The position numbers and the translations under genes were made by a program. A stretch of 64,000 bases of DNA from Bacteroidota bacterium (lineage in GTDB: Bacteria > Bacteroidota > Bacteroidia > Chitinophagales > Saprospiraceae). The notes under the pieces are model-generated. The model was not told the DNA's origin. It saw only the letters and a list, made by a program, of their open reading frames with translations, and did not search any database. The DNA lies in assembly GCA_024743405.1 (NCBI GenBank), contig JANSWP010000020.1:22492-86491 (forward strand). The letters are read 5' to 3'. Shown piece after piece: positions 52,285 to 62,626 of the stretch. Every line of letters starts with the position of its first letter. Positions within the stretch are counted from its first letter, which is position 1.

Positions 52285-55200
52285 TCACATATTCCTCCGA
52301 TATTGTCCTCCAACCTCATACAAAGCATTCGTGATCTGCCCTAAAGAACAATATTTCGCCGTCTCTATCAATTCTTCAAATAGATTTCCATTATTGATTG
52401 CTACGTTTTGAAGACGTTTCAAAATATCTTTCGATTTCGATTCTTTTGCTTTATGCAAATTTTGTAAGGTTCCTATTTGTGCCTCTTTTTCGTCGTTGGT
52501 TGACCGAATCACTTCTTTTGGAATAATCGTCGGAGAACCATCTTTTGACAAATAAGTATTTACACCAATCAACGGTAATTCGCCTGTATGTTTTTGATGT
52601 TCATAATAGAGACTTTCTTCTTGAATTTTGCCTCTTTGATACATGGTTTCCATTGCACCAAGTACTCCTCCCCGTTCAGTAATTCTATCAAATTCTGACA
52701 AAACAGCCTCCTCTACCAACTCTGTCAATTCATCAATTATGAATGCACCTTGTAATGGATTTTCATTTTTTGATAAACCTAATTCATGATTAATAATCAT
52801 TTGAATAGCAACGGCGCGACGAACAGATTCTTCAGTCGGTGTGGTTATAGCTTCATCGTAAGCATTCGTGTGCAATGAATTACAATTATCATAAATCGCA
52901 TATAAAGCTTGAAGTGTGGTCCGAATATCATTGAAAGCAATTTCTTGTGCATGAAGCGACCGACCTGATGTTTGAATATGATATTTCAGTTTTTGACTTC
53001 GGTCATTTGCGCCATATTTCATTTTCATGGCTTTTGCCCATATTCTTCGAGCCACCCGCCCTATCACTGCATATTCTGGGTCAACCCCATTGGAAAAAAA
53101 GAAAGATAAATTCGGCGCAAAATCATCAATATTCATTCCGCGACTGAGGTAATATTCTACAAAAGTGAATCCATTAGCCAAAGTAAATGCCAATTGAGAA
53201 ATCGGATTTGCGCCCGCCTCAGCAATATGATACCCTGAAATAGAAACAGAATAAAAATTTCTAACTTTCTGATTTATGAAATATTCCTGAACATCACCCA
53301 TTAGTTTGAGCGAAAATTCTGTACTAAAAATACAGGTGTTTTGAGCTTGATCTTCTTTTAAAATATCTGCCTGAACGGTACCTCTTACTGAATTTAATGC
53401 TTTCGCCTTCAATTTAGCATAAATATCTGCCTCCAAAACTTGGTCACCTGTCAAACCCAAAAGCATCAACCCTAAACCATCATTTCCCTCTGGAATATCA
53501 TCATTATATTTCGGTCTTGGTAAATTATTATCATCATAAACTTCCTTCAATTTCGCTTCAACCAAGTGCTCTAAATTATTTTCTTTTATATAAATTTCAC
53601 ATTGTTGATCAATCGCCGCATTCATGAAAAAAGCGCAAATTGTTGCAGCAGGACCGTTAATGGTCATACTTACCGAAGTTTTTGGATTACATAAATCAAA
53701 ACCTGAATACAACTTTTTTGCATCATCTAAACAACAGACACTAACACCTGAATTTCCTATTTTCCCAAATATATCAGGTCGGTGGTCTGGATCTTCGCCA
53801 TACAAAGTGACTGAATCAAATGCCGTCGAAAGTCTCGCAGCAGGCATTCCTGATGAAAGGTAATGAAATCGTTTATTTGTCCTTTCTGGTCCGCCTTCAC
53901 CAGCAAACATTCTAGTTGGATCTTCACCTTTTCTTTTGAATGGAAAAACACCGGCCGTATAAGGAAACTCTCCAGGCACATTTTCTTGCAAAATCCACTT
54001 CAAAATCTCGCCCCAATCTTCATATCTAGGTAAAACAACTCGCGGAATTTTTGAATGAGAAAGAGACGTGGTAAACGTAGGCACTCGTATTTCTCGATTC
54101 CTAACTTTATAAATAAACTCATCAGCCGAGTATGCATTTTTCTTTTCTTCCCAAGTGTCTAATATTTTCTTACATCGACCGTCAAAATCTAACAATAATT
54201 CATCATATGCCTTTTGTAATTCTTTGAGTGAACTTTCATCTTTTAAAATTGACATGGATTTATTCAATCCAAATAATTTTCGTGCAATCTCAACTTGTCG
54301 TTCTGCCCATTTATCATATTGTCGATTATTTTCAGAAATCTCAGAAAGATAGCGCGTTCGGTTTGGCGGAATGATGTAAATTTTCTCACTCATGCCTTCC
54401 GAAATTTCAAAATTAGATTCCAAATTTGTGTCCGTTTTTTCAGCTAAAGTGTCGACAATTTTTCGATATAAAACGTTCGTCCCTGGGTCATTAAATTGAG
54501 AAGCAATAGTTCCAAAGACAGGCATGTTATCCACAGGCTGTGTGAATAATTGGTGATTTCGTTGAAATTGTTTGCGCACATCTCGAAGGGCATCCAAAGC
54601 ACCTCTTTTATCAAATTTGTTTAGCGCGATAATGTCTGCAAAATCAAGCATATCAATTTTCTCCAACTGTGTCGCAGCGCCATATTCGGGCGTCATTACA
54701 TATAATGAAACATCTGAATGGTCTACAATTTCAGTATCAGATTGCCCAATACCTGAAGTCTCTAAAATGATTAAATCATAATCAGCCGATTTTAAAATAT
54801 TAATCGCAGATTGGACATGTTTAGAGAGTGCCAAATTTGATTGCCGTGTCGCCAAAGAGCGCATATATACTCGATCACGATTGACCGTGTTCATTCTAAT
54901 TCTATCGCCCAAAAGAGCGCCACCTGTTCTTCTTTTTGATGGATCAACAGAGATTATCGCTATACTTTTATCTTCAAAATCCATCAAGAATCGTCGAATT
55001 AATTCATCAACCAAACTTGATTTTCCTGCGCCACCCGTTCCTGTAATACCGAGAACAGGAATCGTTTTCGTTTGATTTTTTAAAATACTTTCAATTTGAG
55101 GTCTAACGATATGGTGATATAGTTCAGGATTATTTTCGGCAACTGAAATTACTTTTGCTATTGAAGCTGCATCCTTTTCTACAAAATGAGTCAATTCTCC

Positions 55201-55659
55201 ATTCAAATTTGCGCCAGTTGGAAAATCACAATTCTCCAAAACACTATTTATCATGCCTTGCAAACCCATCGTTCGTCCATCGTCAGGAGAAAACAACCTT
55301 ACAATTCCATATTCATGTAAATCTTTAATCTCGGTCGGTAAAATTGTACCGCCACCGCCGCCAAAAATTTTAATATGACCAGCTCCACGTTCTTTTAAGA
55401 GGTCATACATGTATTTAAAGAACTCATTATGCCCTCCTTGATAAGAAGTTATCGCTATGCCTTGTACATCTTCTTGGATCGCCGTATTCACAATTTCATG
55501 AACGGATCGATTGTGGCCTAAGTGAATAATTTCTGCACCTGATGCTTGCAAAATTCGGCGCATGATATTTATAGCGGCGTCGTGTCCGTCAAAAAGTGCT
55601 GCTGCGGTTACAAGACGGATTTTATTTTTCGGTTGGTATGGTGCTATTTGATCCATCAT
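52285..55659 (-). CDS. icmF: Fused isobutyryl-CoA mutase IcmF
   Basis: Adenosylcobalamin-dependent acyl-CoA mutase that interconverts isobutyryl-CoA and n-butyryl-CoA. The mutase is fused to its own G-protein chaperone. The 1124 residues run in order as follows. The B12-binding domain (about 13-145) has DGHDAA at 24-29, with the cobalt-ligand His. The MeaB-like GTPase has P-loop GTGGAGKSS (206-214) and NKFD (347-350). A helical linker follows. The mutase TIM barrel starts about 565 with [13 protein letters not shown] and has [15 protein letters not shown] and [11 protein letters not shown]. This domain order is diagnostic of IcmF, as opposed to a two-subunit methylmalonyl-CoA mutase. All motifs are intact. 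No acyl-CoA dehydrogenase or other partner is adjacent. Confidence 0.95.
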   Translation of the reverse strand: MMDQIAPYQPKNKIRLVTAAALFDGHDAAINIMRRILQASGAEIIHLGHNRSVHEIVNTAIQEDVQGIAITSYQGGHNEFFKYMYDLLKERGAGHIKIFGGGGGTILPTEIKDLHEYGIVRLFSPDDGRTMGLQGMINSVLENCDFPTGANLNGELTHFVEKDAASIAKVISVAENNPELYHHIVRPQIESILKNQTKTIPVLGITGTGGAGKSSLVDELIRRFLMDFEDKSIAIISVDPSKRRTGGALLGDRIRMNTVNRDRVYMRSLATRQSNLALSKHVQSAINILKSADYDLIILETSGIGQSDTEIVDHSDVSLYVMTPEYGAATQLEKIDMLDFADIIALNKFDKRGALDALRDVRKQFQRNHQLFTQPVDNMPVFGTIASQFNDPGTNVLYRKIVDTLAEKTDTNLESNFEISEGMSEKIYIIPPNRTRYLSEISENNRQYDKWAERQVEIARKLFGLNKSMSILKDESSLKELQKAYDELLLDFDGRCKKILDTWEEKKNAYSADEFIYKVRNREIRVPTFTTSLSHSKIPRVVLPRYEDWGEILKWILQENVPGEFPYTAGVFPFKRKGEDPTRMFAGEGGPERTNKRFHYLSSGMPAARLSTAFDSVTLYGEDPDHRPDIFGKIGNSGVSVCCLDDAKKLYSGFDLCNPKTSVSMTINGPAATICAFFMNAAIDQQCEIYIKENNLEHLVEAKLKEVYDDNNLPRPKYNDDIPEGNDGLGLMLLGLTGDQVLEADIYAKLKAKALNSVRGTVQADILKEDQAQNTCIFSTEFSLKLMGDVQEYFINQKVRNFYSVSISGYHIAEAGANPISQLAFTLANGFTFVEYYLSRGMNIDDFAPNLSFFFSNGVDPEYAVIGRVARRIWAKAMKMKYGANDRSQKLKYHIQTSGRSLHAQEIAFNDIRTTLQALYAIYDNCNSLHTNAYDEAITTPTEESVRRAVAIQMIINHELGLSKNENPLQGAFIIDELTELVEEAVLSEFDRITERGGVLGAMETMYQRGKIQEESLYYEHQKHTGELPLIGVNTYLSKDGSPTIIPKEVIRSTNDEKEAQIGTLQNLHKAKESKSKDILKRLQNVAINNGNLFEELIETAKYCSLGQITNALYEVGGQYRRNM

Positions 55660-55703
55660 ATTGGTTAGGTTAACTCATGAAGAGGCAGTGAAACTATTTT
55701 ATA

Positions 55704-55869
55704 TTAGGGAGTAGGAAATAAATAACCTACCCATTTCACTTGCTCTTTTTCCTTCATTTTTCGTTAAAAATACTCGCCATACCTATGGGTATATCTGCGT
55801 TTTTTGCCTCAACTGAAGAAAAAATAGCTGTGTAAAATTTGGGTACCTTATTTATTTCCTACTCCCTAA
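55704..55869. repeat. 166-bp inverted-repeat element (family member A)
   Basis: Perfect 22-bp terminal inverted repeats (55704-55725 and 55848-55869) starting TTAGGGAGTAGG, with pairing continuing further inward. The core has CGTTAAAAATACT (55762-55774), an apical hairpin ATACC-tatg-GGTAT, and TTTTGCCTC (55802-55810). It is about 95% identical to the element at 58533 in the opposite orientation. It lies between the icmF start and the ctaA stop. Non-coding. Confidence 0.85.
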
Positions 55870-55981
55870 CCTTCATTGCCCTTTGGTCAAAGAAATAAAA
55901 TTTGGCTTTTTTAAAAATTAGCAAATAAAGTCTTTTTTAGATTGAAATAACGCCCCAAATTTACGAAATATTTGGTGGGCT

Positions 55982-57067
55982 TTATATAGCCTTTTGTGTT
56001 CTAAATTGATAATGCACGAACAAAGCAAAAACCAATAGAATTAATGCTCCAGCTTGATGAATGGCTCCATAAAATAAAGGCACTTTTCCTATACAGTTGA
56101 TGATAGTCAAAACGCCCAATATAAATTGAAAAATCAGCATTCCAAACATCAAGTTATTACCTAATGCTAATCTTGGCGAAACATTCATTTTTCGGACTTT
56201 TAAAAAGAAAATCGCAATCATTATTGCTAATAAATAAGCTGTTGCTCTATGGAAAATTTGAACAATTCCTTTCATGAAAATTCCTGATTCATAATCCATC
56301 ATTCCTTCTACATTTGCCTCTGAAGTCGCCGAAAGTGCACTAATCAATCTTCCTCCATCTATAAAAAATGGCCAACTGGGATGAATTAATCCGGCACGCA
56401 TTCCAGCCATAAGCCCACCAAAAATAATTTGAATACTAATTAAAATGATAATATTTCGAGAAGCTTTTTTAAGATCGATAAATTGAAAATCTGAAGTGTG
56501 AGGTTGAATGGATTTCAACCAGGTCAAAAATAAAACTCCAAAAAGTGCGGTTGCTATGGAAAGGTGAGTCGCCAATTTATATGCACTTACCCAAGTTCTT
56601 TTATCATCATTTAGCCCGCTCGCAACCATTATCCAGCCAAAAGTGGCCGCCAATACCGCTAATAAAATCACGTACCCCAATTTTTTCAACAACCATTTTG
56701 GCATCCACTTTTTCCATAAAAAAAATAGAAATGGAAAAAGAAAAACAAAGCCCATCGTCCGTGCCCAAAGTCTGTGAAAGTACTCCCAAAAGAAAATAAC
56801 CTTGAATTCGGAAAGAGACATATCTGCATGTAAAGTTTCGAACTGTTTTTTGGCTGCAACTTTATAGAGCTCAAATGCCTCATTCCATTCTTCCTGATTC
56901 ATCGGTGGTAAGGTTCCTTGAATGACAGCCCATTCCGTAATGGACAAACCCGAATCAGTTAATCGAGTAACACCTCCTATGACCACTTGGAAAAAAACCA
57001 TTACTAAACCTATAAACAGCCAAACTCGAACGGGGTGTTTTATTTCTGATATTTTATTCATCATCAT
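55982..57067 (-). CDS. ctaA: Haem A synthase (COX15/CtaA)
   Basis: Converts haem O to haem A for aa3/caa3-type cytochrome oxidases. The 361-residue inner membrane protein has about eight helices. The family haem ligands are visible as EYFHRLWAR, YKLATHLS, QIFHRATAY and GAIHQAGA. VVIGGVTRLTDSGLSITEW is the conserved N-terminal signature, and the long first periplasmic loop is COX15-like. The CtaB and oxidase genes are not in the window. The gene is transcribed towards the 55704 element. Confidence 0.96.
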   Translation of the reverse strand: MMMNKISEIKHPVRVWLFIGLVMVFFQVVIGGVTRLTDSGLSITEWAVIQGTLPPMNQEEWNEAFELYKVAAKKQFETLHADMSLSEFKVIFFWEYFHRLWARTMGFVFLFPFLFFLWKKWMPKWLLKKLGYVILLAVLAATFGWIMVASGLNDDKRTWVSAYKLATHLSIATALFGVLFLTWLKSIQPHTSDFQFIDLKKASRNIIILISIQIIFGGLMAGMRAGLIHPSWPFFIDGGRLISALSATSEANVEGMMDYESGIFMKGIVQIFHRATAYLLAIMIAIFFLKVRKMNVSPRLALGNNLMFGMLIFQFILGVLTIINCIGKVPLFYGAIHQAGALILLVFALFVHYQFRTQKAI

Positions 57068-57080
57068 ATTAATTTTGGTA

Positions 57081-57088
57081 CAAAAATA
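57081..57088 (-). promoter_or_regulatory. Possible promoter -7 box for ctaA
   Basis: TATTTTTG followed by TACC on the minus strand fits TAnnTTTG, 14 bases upstream of the ATG. No -33 TTTG at the usual distance was found, and the leader would be very short. Confidence 0.38.
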
Positions 57089-57753
57089 AATTGTTTCGTT
57101 TCTTTGATTTTACTTTTTCTGTCATCTATGAGTATTAATATTGAGTTTAAATTAAAATTTATTAAAAAAGCCTATCACTATTAGTAGTGTTAGTTTGTAT
57201 AAAAATCTTTTGTCCTTTTTTTTGAAAAGTCAATCTCCACTTTTCAAAAACATTAATACACATTATTCAAACATTCTAACTTACATTTTTTCAGGTAGTT
57301 ATGAAGTTTTTCACAATTGGAAATAAAGTTTTACAGTAATAACTTTTCGAAATTCACAATCTAAAAACTGCTTTTCTTGTGTCGATAACTGCCATGAGTT
57401 TCCACGATTTTTGATCACAACTATAATACGAATGAAGTTATTAATTCACATTCTTAGAAAGTGTTTAAAAACTACCCTATAATACACCACCTTCTCCACA
57501 ATTTTGGATTAAAAACGATTTTCATAAATCATTGATTTTTATACCTTTATGAAAATAGAAAAAAGTAACTGTTGATAAATAAAATCGGTGATGTAAATAG
57601 ATTTGTTTTTGATAAAATATTTCTGTTTTGAATAGCTGTTAAGGGACCGAATTTGTATTGAATAAAACAAAATGAAGGACACAGAACGGTGTGTAATCTC
57701 CAACCTAAATTGTGCATCGTTCTCTGTCTGATTCAAAACATACGATATATATT
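57089..57753. other. Long A+T-rich non-coding gap between ctaA and the SRAP gene
   Basis: About 660 bases with no credible gene. The short open frames there are low-complexity and lack homologue-like features. A short imperfect inverted repeat (ACAGAACG near 57680 and CGTTCTCTGT near 57718) precedes the SRAP gene by some 25 bases. Nothing else stands out. Confidence 0.55.
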
Positions 57754-58434
57754 ATGTGCGGGAGATTTTCACTTGTAACCTCCAAAGAGAAAATACAATC
57801 TGAATTATCCTTTGTCGAAACAGGAAATAATATTCGACTGAGTTATAATATCGCGCCAACTCAACATGCTTATATAGTCACAAACGAATCTCCTGAAAAA
57901 CTCCAATATGTAACTTGGGGCTTAATTCCATACTGGTCAAAAGATGGAAAGAATGAAGGTAAGTTAATCAATGCTAGAAGTGAAGGTATTGAATCAAAAC
58001 CCTCTTTTCGGATACCTATTCGGAATCGAAGATGTTTGGTATTAGCGGATAGTTTTTATGAGTGGAAAAAAGAAGGGATAAAGAAAATACCGTATCGTAT
58101 CTTTTTTGAGAATGAAAAATTATTGGTGATGGCAGGCATATGGGATCTTTGGTATAAAGGAGATTATGCAGTCAAAAGTTTTTCGATTTTGACGACTGAA
58201 CCAAATTCGGAAATGCAAAAAATCCATCGCCGAATGCCTGTTCTTTTTACAGAAAAAGAGGAATATAAAAATTGGCTATCTTCTGAAGATTTGAATGAAA
58301 CCTTAGATATGCTTCATCCACCCAAAGATGGAATTTTAAAGATGTATCGAGTATCCGAAAAAGTGAATTCTGCACGAAATGATTCTCCTGAGTTGCATCA
58401 TGAAATTCCTGAACCACCAACACTTTTTGATTAA
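57754..58434 (+). CDS. SRAP-family abasic-site processing protein (HMCES/YedK type)
   Basis: Forms a covalent thiazolidine link with abasic sites in single-stranded DNA to protect them. The start is ATG 57754, so that after loss of Met the protein begins with the catalytic Cys2 (MCGRFS). The frame open from 57712 would bury this cysteine. Other active-site residues are the Asn in INARSEGI, the Glu in FYEWKKEG and the His in HRRMPVLF. The 226 residues are full length. There is no adjacent SOS gene. Confidence 0.96.
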   Translation: MCGRFSLVTSKEKIQSELSFVETGNNIRLSYNIAPTQHAYIVTNESPEKLQYVTWGLIPYWSKDGKNEGKLINARSEGIESKPSFRIPIRNRRCLVLADSFYEWKKEGIKKIPYRIFFENEKLLVMAGIWDLWYKGDYAVKSFSILTTEPNSEMQKIHRRMPVLFTEKEEYKNWLSSEDLNETLDMLHPPKDGILKMYRVSEKVNSARNDSPELHHEIPEPPTLFD

Positions 58435-58532
58435 TTCATTCAACAAAAAGGTTACTACTTTAAAAGATTTGGTACCAATAAAAGAATACAAGTGTAGGTT
58501 GAATCTTAAAAAGATTACCTTACTTGGTCTTG

Positions 58533-58698
58533 TAAGGGGGCAGGAAATAAATAAGGTACCCAAATTTTGCACAGCTATTTTTTCTTCAGTTGAGGCAAAA
58601 AACGCAGATATACCCATAGATATGGTGAGTATTTTTAACGAAAAATGAAGGAAAAAGAGCAAGTGAAATGGATAGGTTATTTATTTCCTACTCCCTAA
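58533..58698. repeat. 166-bp inverted-repeat element (family member B)
   Basis: The same element as at 55704, inverted, with about seven differences over 166 bases. Core motifs are GAGGCAAAA (58592-58600) and AGTATTTTTAACG (58628-58640). The left arm has three mismatches to the right arm. It fills most of the gap between the SRAP gene and comM, ending 22 bases before the comM start. Confidence 0.85.
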
Positions 58699-58720
58699 AC
58701 TAAATTAATGAGAGAACCCT

Positions 58721-60277
58721 ATGCTCGTCAAAACCTACGCAAGTGCCGTAACAGGCGTACAAGCTCAAACTATTACTGTTGAAGTTAATACTGGAGGGCA
58801 ACCAATTGCTGGTAAACCTTTTTATTATTTAGTAGGCTTACCTGATAATGTAGTGAAAGAAGGATTTCAGAGGATGGAAGCTGCTATTAAAAACATTAAC
58901 TGTAGGATGGTTCGAGTGAAAACGGTGGTCAATTTGGCACCTGCTGATATTCGAAAAGAAGGGTCTGCCTATGATTTACCCATTGCGATTGGTGTTTTAG
59001 CGGCTACAAAACAAGTGAAAAAAGAAGAATTAGATAAATATGTATTGATGGGTGAGTTGTCTTTGGATGGTGGACTTCGACCGATAAAAGGTGCATTACC
59101 GATTGCTATTCAAGCAAGAGCAGAGAAATTTAAAGGGCTGATTGTACCAAAACAAAATGCAAGAGAAGCAGCGATTGTCAACAATCTTGATGTGTATGGT
59201 GTAGAGAACTTGGTTGATGTGGTAGATTTTTTGAATGGGAGAAAGGCGATTGAGCCAACATTTGTAGAGACTCGTGATGAATTTAATGATAATCAAAATG
59301 TATTTAAAGTTGATTTTTCTGACGTAAAAGGACAAGATAATGTAAAAAGAGCTTTAGAAATAGCAGCAGCAGGTGGTCACAATGTAATTTTAATAGGTCC
59401 ACCTGGTGCAGGAAAAACAATGCTTGCTCGTCGAATGCCAACAATTCTTCCGCCACTATCTCTTTATGAAGCTTTAGAAACAACTAAAATTCATTCGGTT
59501 GCGGGTATTTTGCCACCCGAATCAAGTTTGGTAGCTTCGCGTCCATTTAGATCCCCTCATCATACTATTAGTGATGTGGCTTTGGTTGGAGGAGGCTCTA
59601 ATCCCATGCCTGGCGAAATATCGCTTTCACATAATGGTGTTTTGTTTTTGGATGAATTGCCTGAATTTAAGCGTTCTGCCTTAGAGGTGATGAGACAGCC
59701 AATGGAGGAAAGGAAAGTAACTATTTCTAGGGCAAAAGTCACCGTAGATTATCCGACCAATTTTATGTTGGTTGCGAGTATGAATCCTTGTCCATGTGGA
59801 TATTATTCGCATCCGACGAAAGAATGTGTATGCGGAGCAGGACAGGTTAAGCGATATTTGAATAAAATATCGGGACCTTTGTTGGATCGAATTGATTTGC
59901 ACGTAGAAGTTACTCCTGTTTCTTATGATCAATTATCGAGTTATGCGCCTTCTGAGAAAAATAGTAAAACGATTTCTGAAAGAGTGGTTCAGGCAAGAAA
60001 GATTCAAAGAGAACGTTTTGAAAAATTTAAAGGGGTTCATTCTAATTCACAAATGCCGAGTCGATTGGTCAGAGAAGTTTGTCCATTGAATCAGGCTTGT
60101 ACGACTTTGTTGAAAAAAGCAATGAAAATTCAAAAATTATCAGCACGAGCTTACGACCGTATTTTAAAAGTAGCTCGGACGAGTGCAGATTTGGGTGGAA
60201 GCGAAAATATTAAAATCGAACATTTGGCGGAGGCAATTCAGTATAGAAGTTTGGATAGAGAGACTTGGGGTGGGTGA
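58721..60277 (+). CDS. YifB/ComM family Mg-chelatase-like AAA+ ATPase
   Basis: Hexameric helicase of the ComM family, which promotes branch migration during integration of transformed DNA. The 518 residues have an N-terminal ComM/Lon-like domain (about 1-180, MLVKTYASAVTGVQAQTITVEV). The AAA+ module has Walker A GPPGAGKTM (about 224) and Walker B LFLDELPEF. ASMNPCPCGYYSHP marks the cysteine-containing insert. A C-terminal Mg_chelatase_C block ends EAIQYRSLDRETW. The inverted-repeat element is just upstream, and may form part of its leader. Confidence 0.94.
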   Translation: MLVKTYASAVTGVQAQTITVEVNTGGQPIAGKPFYYLVGLPDNVVKEGFQRMEAAIKNINCRMVRVKTVVNLAPADIRKEGSAYDLPIAIGVLAATKQVKKEELDKYVLMGELSLDGGLRPIKGALPIAIQARAEKFKGLIVPKQNAREAAIVNNLDVYGVENLVDVVDFLNGRKAIEPTFVETRDEFNDNQNVFKVDFSDVKGQDNVKRALEIAAAGGHNVILIGPPGAGKTMLARRMPTILPPLSLYEALETTKIHSVAGILPPESSLVASRPFRSPHHTISDVALVGGGSNPMPGEISLSHNGVLFLDELPEFKRSALEVMRQPMEERKVTISRAKVTVDYPTNFMLVASMNPCPCGYYSHPTKECVCGAGQVKRYLNKISGPLLDRIDLHVEVTPVSYDQLSSYAPSEKNSKTISERVVQARKIQRERFEKFKGVHSNSQMPSRLVREVCPLNQACTTLLKKAMKIQKLSARAYDRILKVARTSADLGGSENIKIEHLAEAIQYRSLDRETWGG

Positions 60278-60321
60278 AAATATTTTCGATTTTTAAATTT
60301 AGTATTTGAGCAATCGTATAA

Positions 60322-60597
60322 AATCCTAAAAGTCTGATTGAGCAAGGCTTTTCATGGAGTACAAGAATTGATGCAGAGGAAGTTTTGATTTTGGTATTGA
60401 ATCCAAAAAACTTGGAGGAAGATTATGTTTAAGTGTTTTACAATACGGATTTATTACTTGCTGGTTTTGGTGGTAAAAAAAATAAACTAATACTTGATGT
60501 TTATTTTAGTGCCGGTTCTACTAATTTTGACAATTATTTTATAATGGGGATGGATAAATTATCAATCGTTTTGAATGCCTGTTATAGAATTAAGTAA
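60322..60597 (+). pseudogene. Remnant of an outer-membrane-like protein gene with an internal stop
   Basis: One frame reads SLIEQGFSWSTRIDAEEVL, is broken by an in-frame TAA at 60430-60432, and continues in the same frame as YNTDLLLAGFGGKKNKLILD, then VYFSAGSTNFDNYF and LNACYRIK, ending at 60597. The last part looks like the C-terminal strands of a small beta-barrel or DUF3575-like protein. There is no start codon or signal peptide left. It is probably a decayed gene fragment. Confidence 0.5.
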
Positions 60598-60608
60598 CCT
60601 TCAATTAA

Positions 60609-61085
60609 ATGAAAAACATCCTTTTTGGAATTTGCCTTACTTCCATTTTTCTAATAAGCTGTGGTAAAAACTACATTTTTGAAAAATCGGTACCTATACA
60701 AAATGGTGAATGGGCTTACTCAGATACCTTAAATTTCAATTTTGAAATTCAGGATACAACAAAAATTTACAATCTTTATTTAGATATTGATCATTCAACT
60801 GATTACGGTTTCCAAAATTTATATATTAATGTCTATACAAAATTTCCGTCAGGTGAGCGTATTAAAGAAATGCTCTCTGTGGAATTAGCAGCAAAGGGTG
60901 GAATTTGGTTTGGTGATTGCGATGTTGAAAAATGTAAATTGGAAATTCCAATTCAACAAAATGCATTTTTTAATATTGCAGGAAGTTATGAGGTGACTGT
61001 AGAACAGTACATGCGGAAAAATCCTTTGTCGGGGATCAGTGGAGTATCTTTTAAAATAGAGGATACTGGAAATATCATGAAATAG
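60609..61085 (+). CDS. gldH: Gliding motility lipoprotein GldH
   Basis: Bacteroidota lipoprotein required for gliding in Flavobacterium johnsoniae. The 158 residues have a lipobox ending SCGKN (Cys19). The family-typical opening YIFEKSVPIQNGEWAYSDTLNFNFEIQDT follows, then the NLYLDIDHSTDYGFQNLYI beta-strands. The length is usual. It is followed by a lysozyme lipoprotein and a TPR lipoprotein on the same strand. No other gld gene is present here. Confidence 0.85.
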   Translation: MKNILFGICLTSIFLISCGKNYIFEKSVPIQNGEWAYSDTLNFNFEIQDTTKIYNLYLDIDHSTDYGFQNLYINVYTKFPSGERIKEMLSVELAAKGGIWFGDCDVEKCKLEIPIQQNAFFNIAGSYEVTVEQYMRKNPLSGISGVSFKIEDTGNIMK

Positions 61086-61221
61086 GGTATAATGTTTGTA
61101 TTTGACAGAAAAGTGTTAGCAAAATATTAAATCCCATTCAATAACTAGATAGAAACATCATTTTATATTTTTTTTCGTTTTCAAAATAAATATTTTTTTT
61201 AGATCGGAACGAACCCAATTG

Positions 61222-61923
61222 ATGAGACTCCTTTTATCCATATTATTTCTCTTTTTGTTGTTTTCTTGTAACAACACCACTACTCGTCTAGATACCTTTG
61301 AGGTGCATGGCATAGATATTTCGCGTTATCAATCAATTATCAATTGGGAAAAAATTTGGGAGCAGGATATACATTTTGCTTTTGCTAAAGCGACCGAAGG
61401 CAAAGAACATAAGGATACAACTTTTCAACGTAATTGGTTGGAAATGAGGAGGTTGGGGATTAAAAGAGGTGCATACCATTTTTTTAGACCAACGATTTCA
61501 GCTACAGTTCAAGCTCAAAATTTTATTAAATTTGTGGATATAGAAGGTGGCGATTTACCACCTGTTTTGGATGTTGAAGTGACAGATGGGGTTTCAAAAA
61601 CGGAACTTTTGGATGGAATTCGGGCATGGCTTTTTCAAGTCGAAATCAATTATGATATTAAGCCCATCATTTATACCAATCAGGATTTTTTCAATGAATA
61701 TATAGCAGGGCATTTTGAGGATTATCCAATTTGGATTGCTAGATATAGTTCATGGCGGAAACCTAGGTTAGACTCTAATCAAAAATGGCATTTCTGGCAA
61801 TATGGTAATAAAGGTAAACTAGAAGGCATTGAAGGTAATGTCGATTTTAATGTTTTTAAAGGTAGTCTCAACGAATTGGAAGAATTGTGCCTACCTCAAA
61901 GTATGGTCATTAGTATGAAATGA
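61222..61923 (+). CDS. GH25 family lysozyme lipoprotein
   Basis: Glycoside hydrolase family 25 muramidase cleaving peptidoglycan. ATG 61222 is preferred to the TTG three bases earlier. A lipobox ends at Cys16 (LLFSCNN). The catalytic domain (about 28-220) has HGIDISRYQ with the first acidic residue, AFAKATEG, GAYHFFRP, and the DxE catalytic pair in PPVLDVEV. It ends with the typical WHFWQYGNKGKLEGIEGNVDFN block. As an envelope lipoprotein it probably remodels the cell's own wall. Confidence 0.93.
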   Translation: MRLLLSILFLFLLFSCNNTTTRLDTFEVHGIDISRYQSIINWEKIWEQDIHFAFAKATEGKEHKDTTFQRNWLEMRRLGIKRGAYHFFRPTISATVQAQNFIKFVDIEGGDLPPVLDVEVTDGVSKTELLDGIRAWLFQVEINYDIKPIIYTNQDFFNEYIAGHFEDYPIWIARYSSWRKPRLDSNQKWHFWQYGNKGKLEGIEGNVDFNVFKGSLNELEELCLPQSMVISMK

Positions 61924-61961
61924 GCACTTAACTTTTAATCTTATTTTTCTAAGAAAAAGCT

Positions 61962-62510
61962 ATGAAAAATCTATTCCTGTTTCTCTCTATTTTCATTCCT
62001 TTAATAGGATGTAATCAAACTAATTCAACTTCTTCAAAAACTACCAACCAATCTATATCATACGATACTTTAAAAAACGAAATCAACGAACTAGAGTCAA
62101 TTTTACTTAAAGCTCAAGACGCAAAAAAAGACAAAATTTCGGCGGAAGCGTTGATTAGTAAAAGTGAATTATTTGTGAAACAGTTTCCGAAAGATACTTC
62201 GGCGGCATTGGTATTATTTAAAGCAGCTGATGTTTCGAGAGGGTTAGGTGAATATGGAAAAGCAATTCAGATGTGGGGGAAAGTTTGGCGGGATTACCCT
62301 GATTTTGAAAAAGCTCCATTGGCTTTATTTCTACAAGGGTTTACTTTTGATGCGAATCTTCAAGATAAAGCAAACGCGAAAAAATACTATGAACAGTTTT
62401 CAGAGAAATATCCGAACGATAAACTTGTCGAACAAGTTAACATGCTTCTGTCTGTAATTGGAAAATCTTCGGAAGAACTAATTCATGAATTCAAAAAAAA
62501 GAATGAATGA
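61962..62510 (+). CDS. TPR-like lipoprotein
   Basis: A 182-residue protein with a lipobox ending IGCNQ (Cys17). An Asn/Ser/Thr-rich linker follows, then about 130 residues of TPR-like helices (AALVLFKAADVSRGLGEYGKAIQMWGKVWRDYPDFEKAPLALFLQGF, KKYYEQFSEKYPNDKLVEQV). It resembles YbgF/BamD-type helical repeat lipoproteins. It starts 38 bases after the lysozyme gene and is probably cotranscribed. Function unknown. Confidence 0.82.
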   Translation: MKNLFLFLSIFIPLIGCNQTNSTSSKTTNQSISYDTLKNEINELESILLKAQDAKKDKISAEALISKSELFVKQFPKDTSAALVLFKAADVSRGLGEYGKAIQMWGKVWRDYPDFEKAPLALFLQGFTFDANLQDKANAKKYYEQFSEKYPNDKLVEQVNMLLSVIGKSSEELIHEFKKKNE

Positions 62511-62626
62511 GGTTAGCAAAAAGTTAAAGTCAAACAACCTGTCTCCCTTCCTACCCTTTTGGCGTGTTTTTTCAGCATCAATCTTAGTAACTTGCATTTC
62601 GAAAAATTTAATTAAAAATATATAAA

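Noticed and set aside
57539..57736. 65-codon leftward frame before the SRAP gene
   Set aside because: A+T-driven low-complexity translation with no signal, motif or context.
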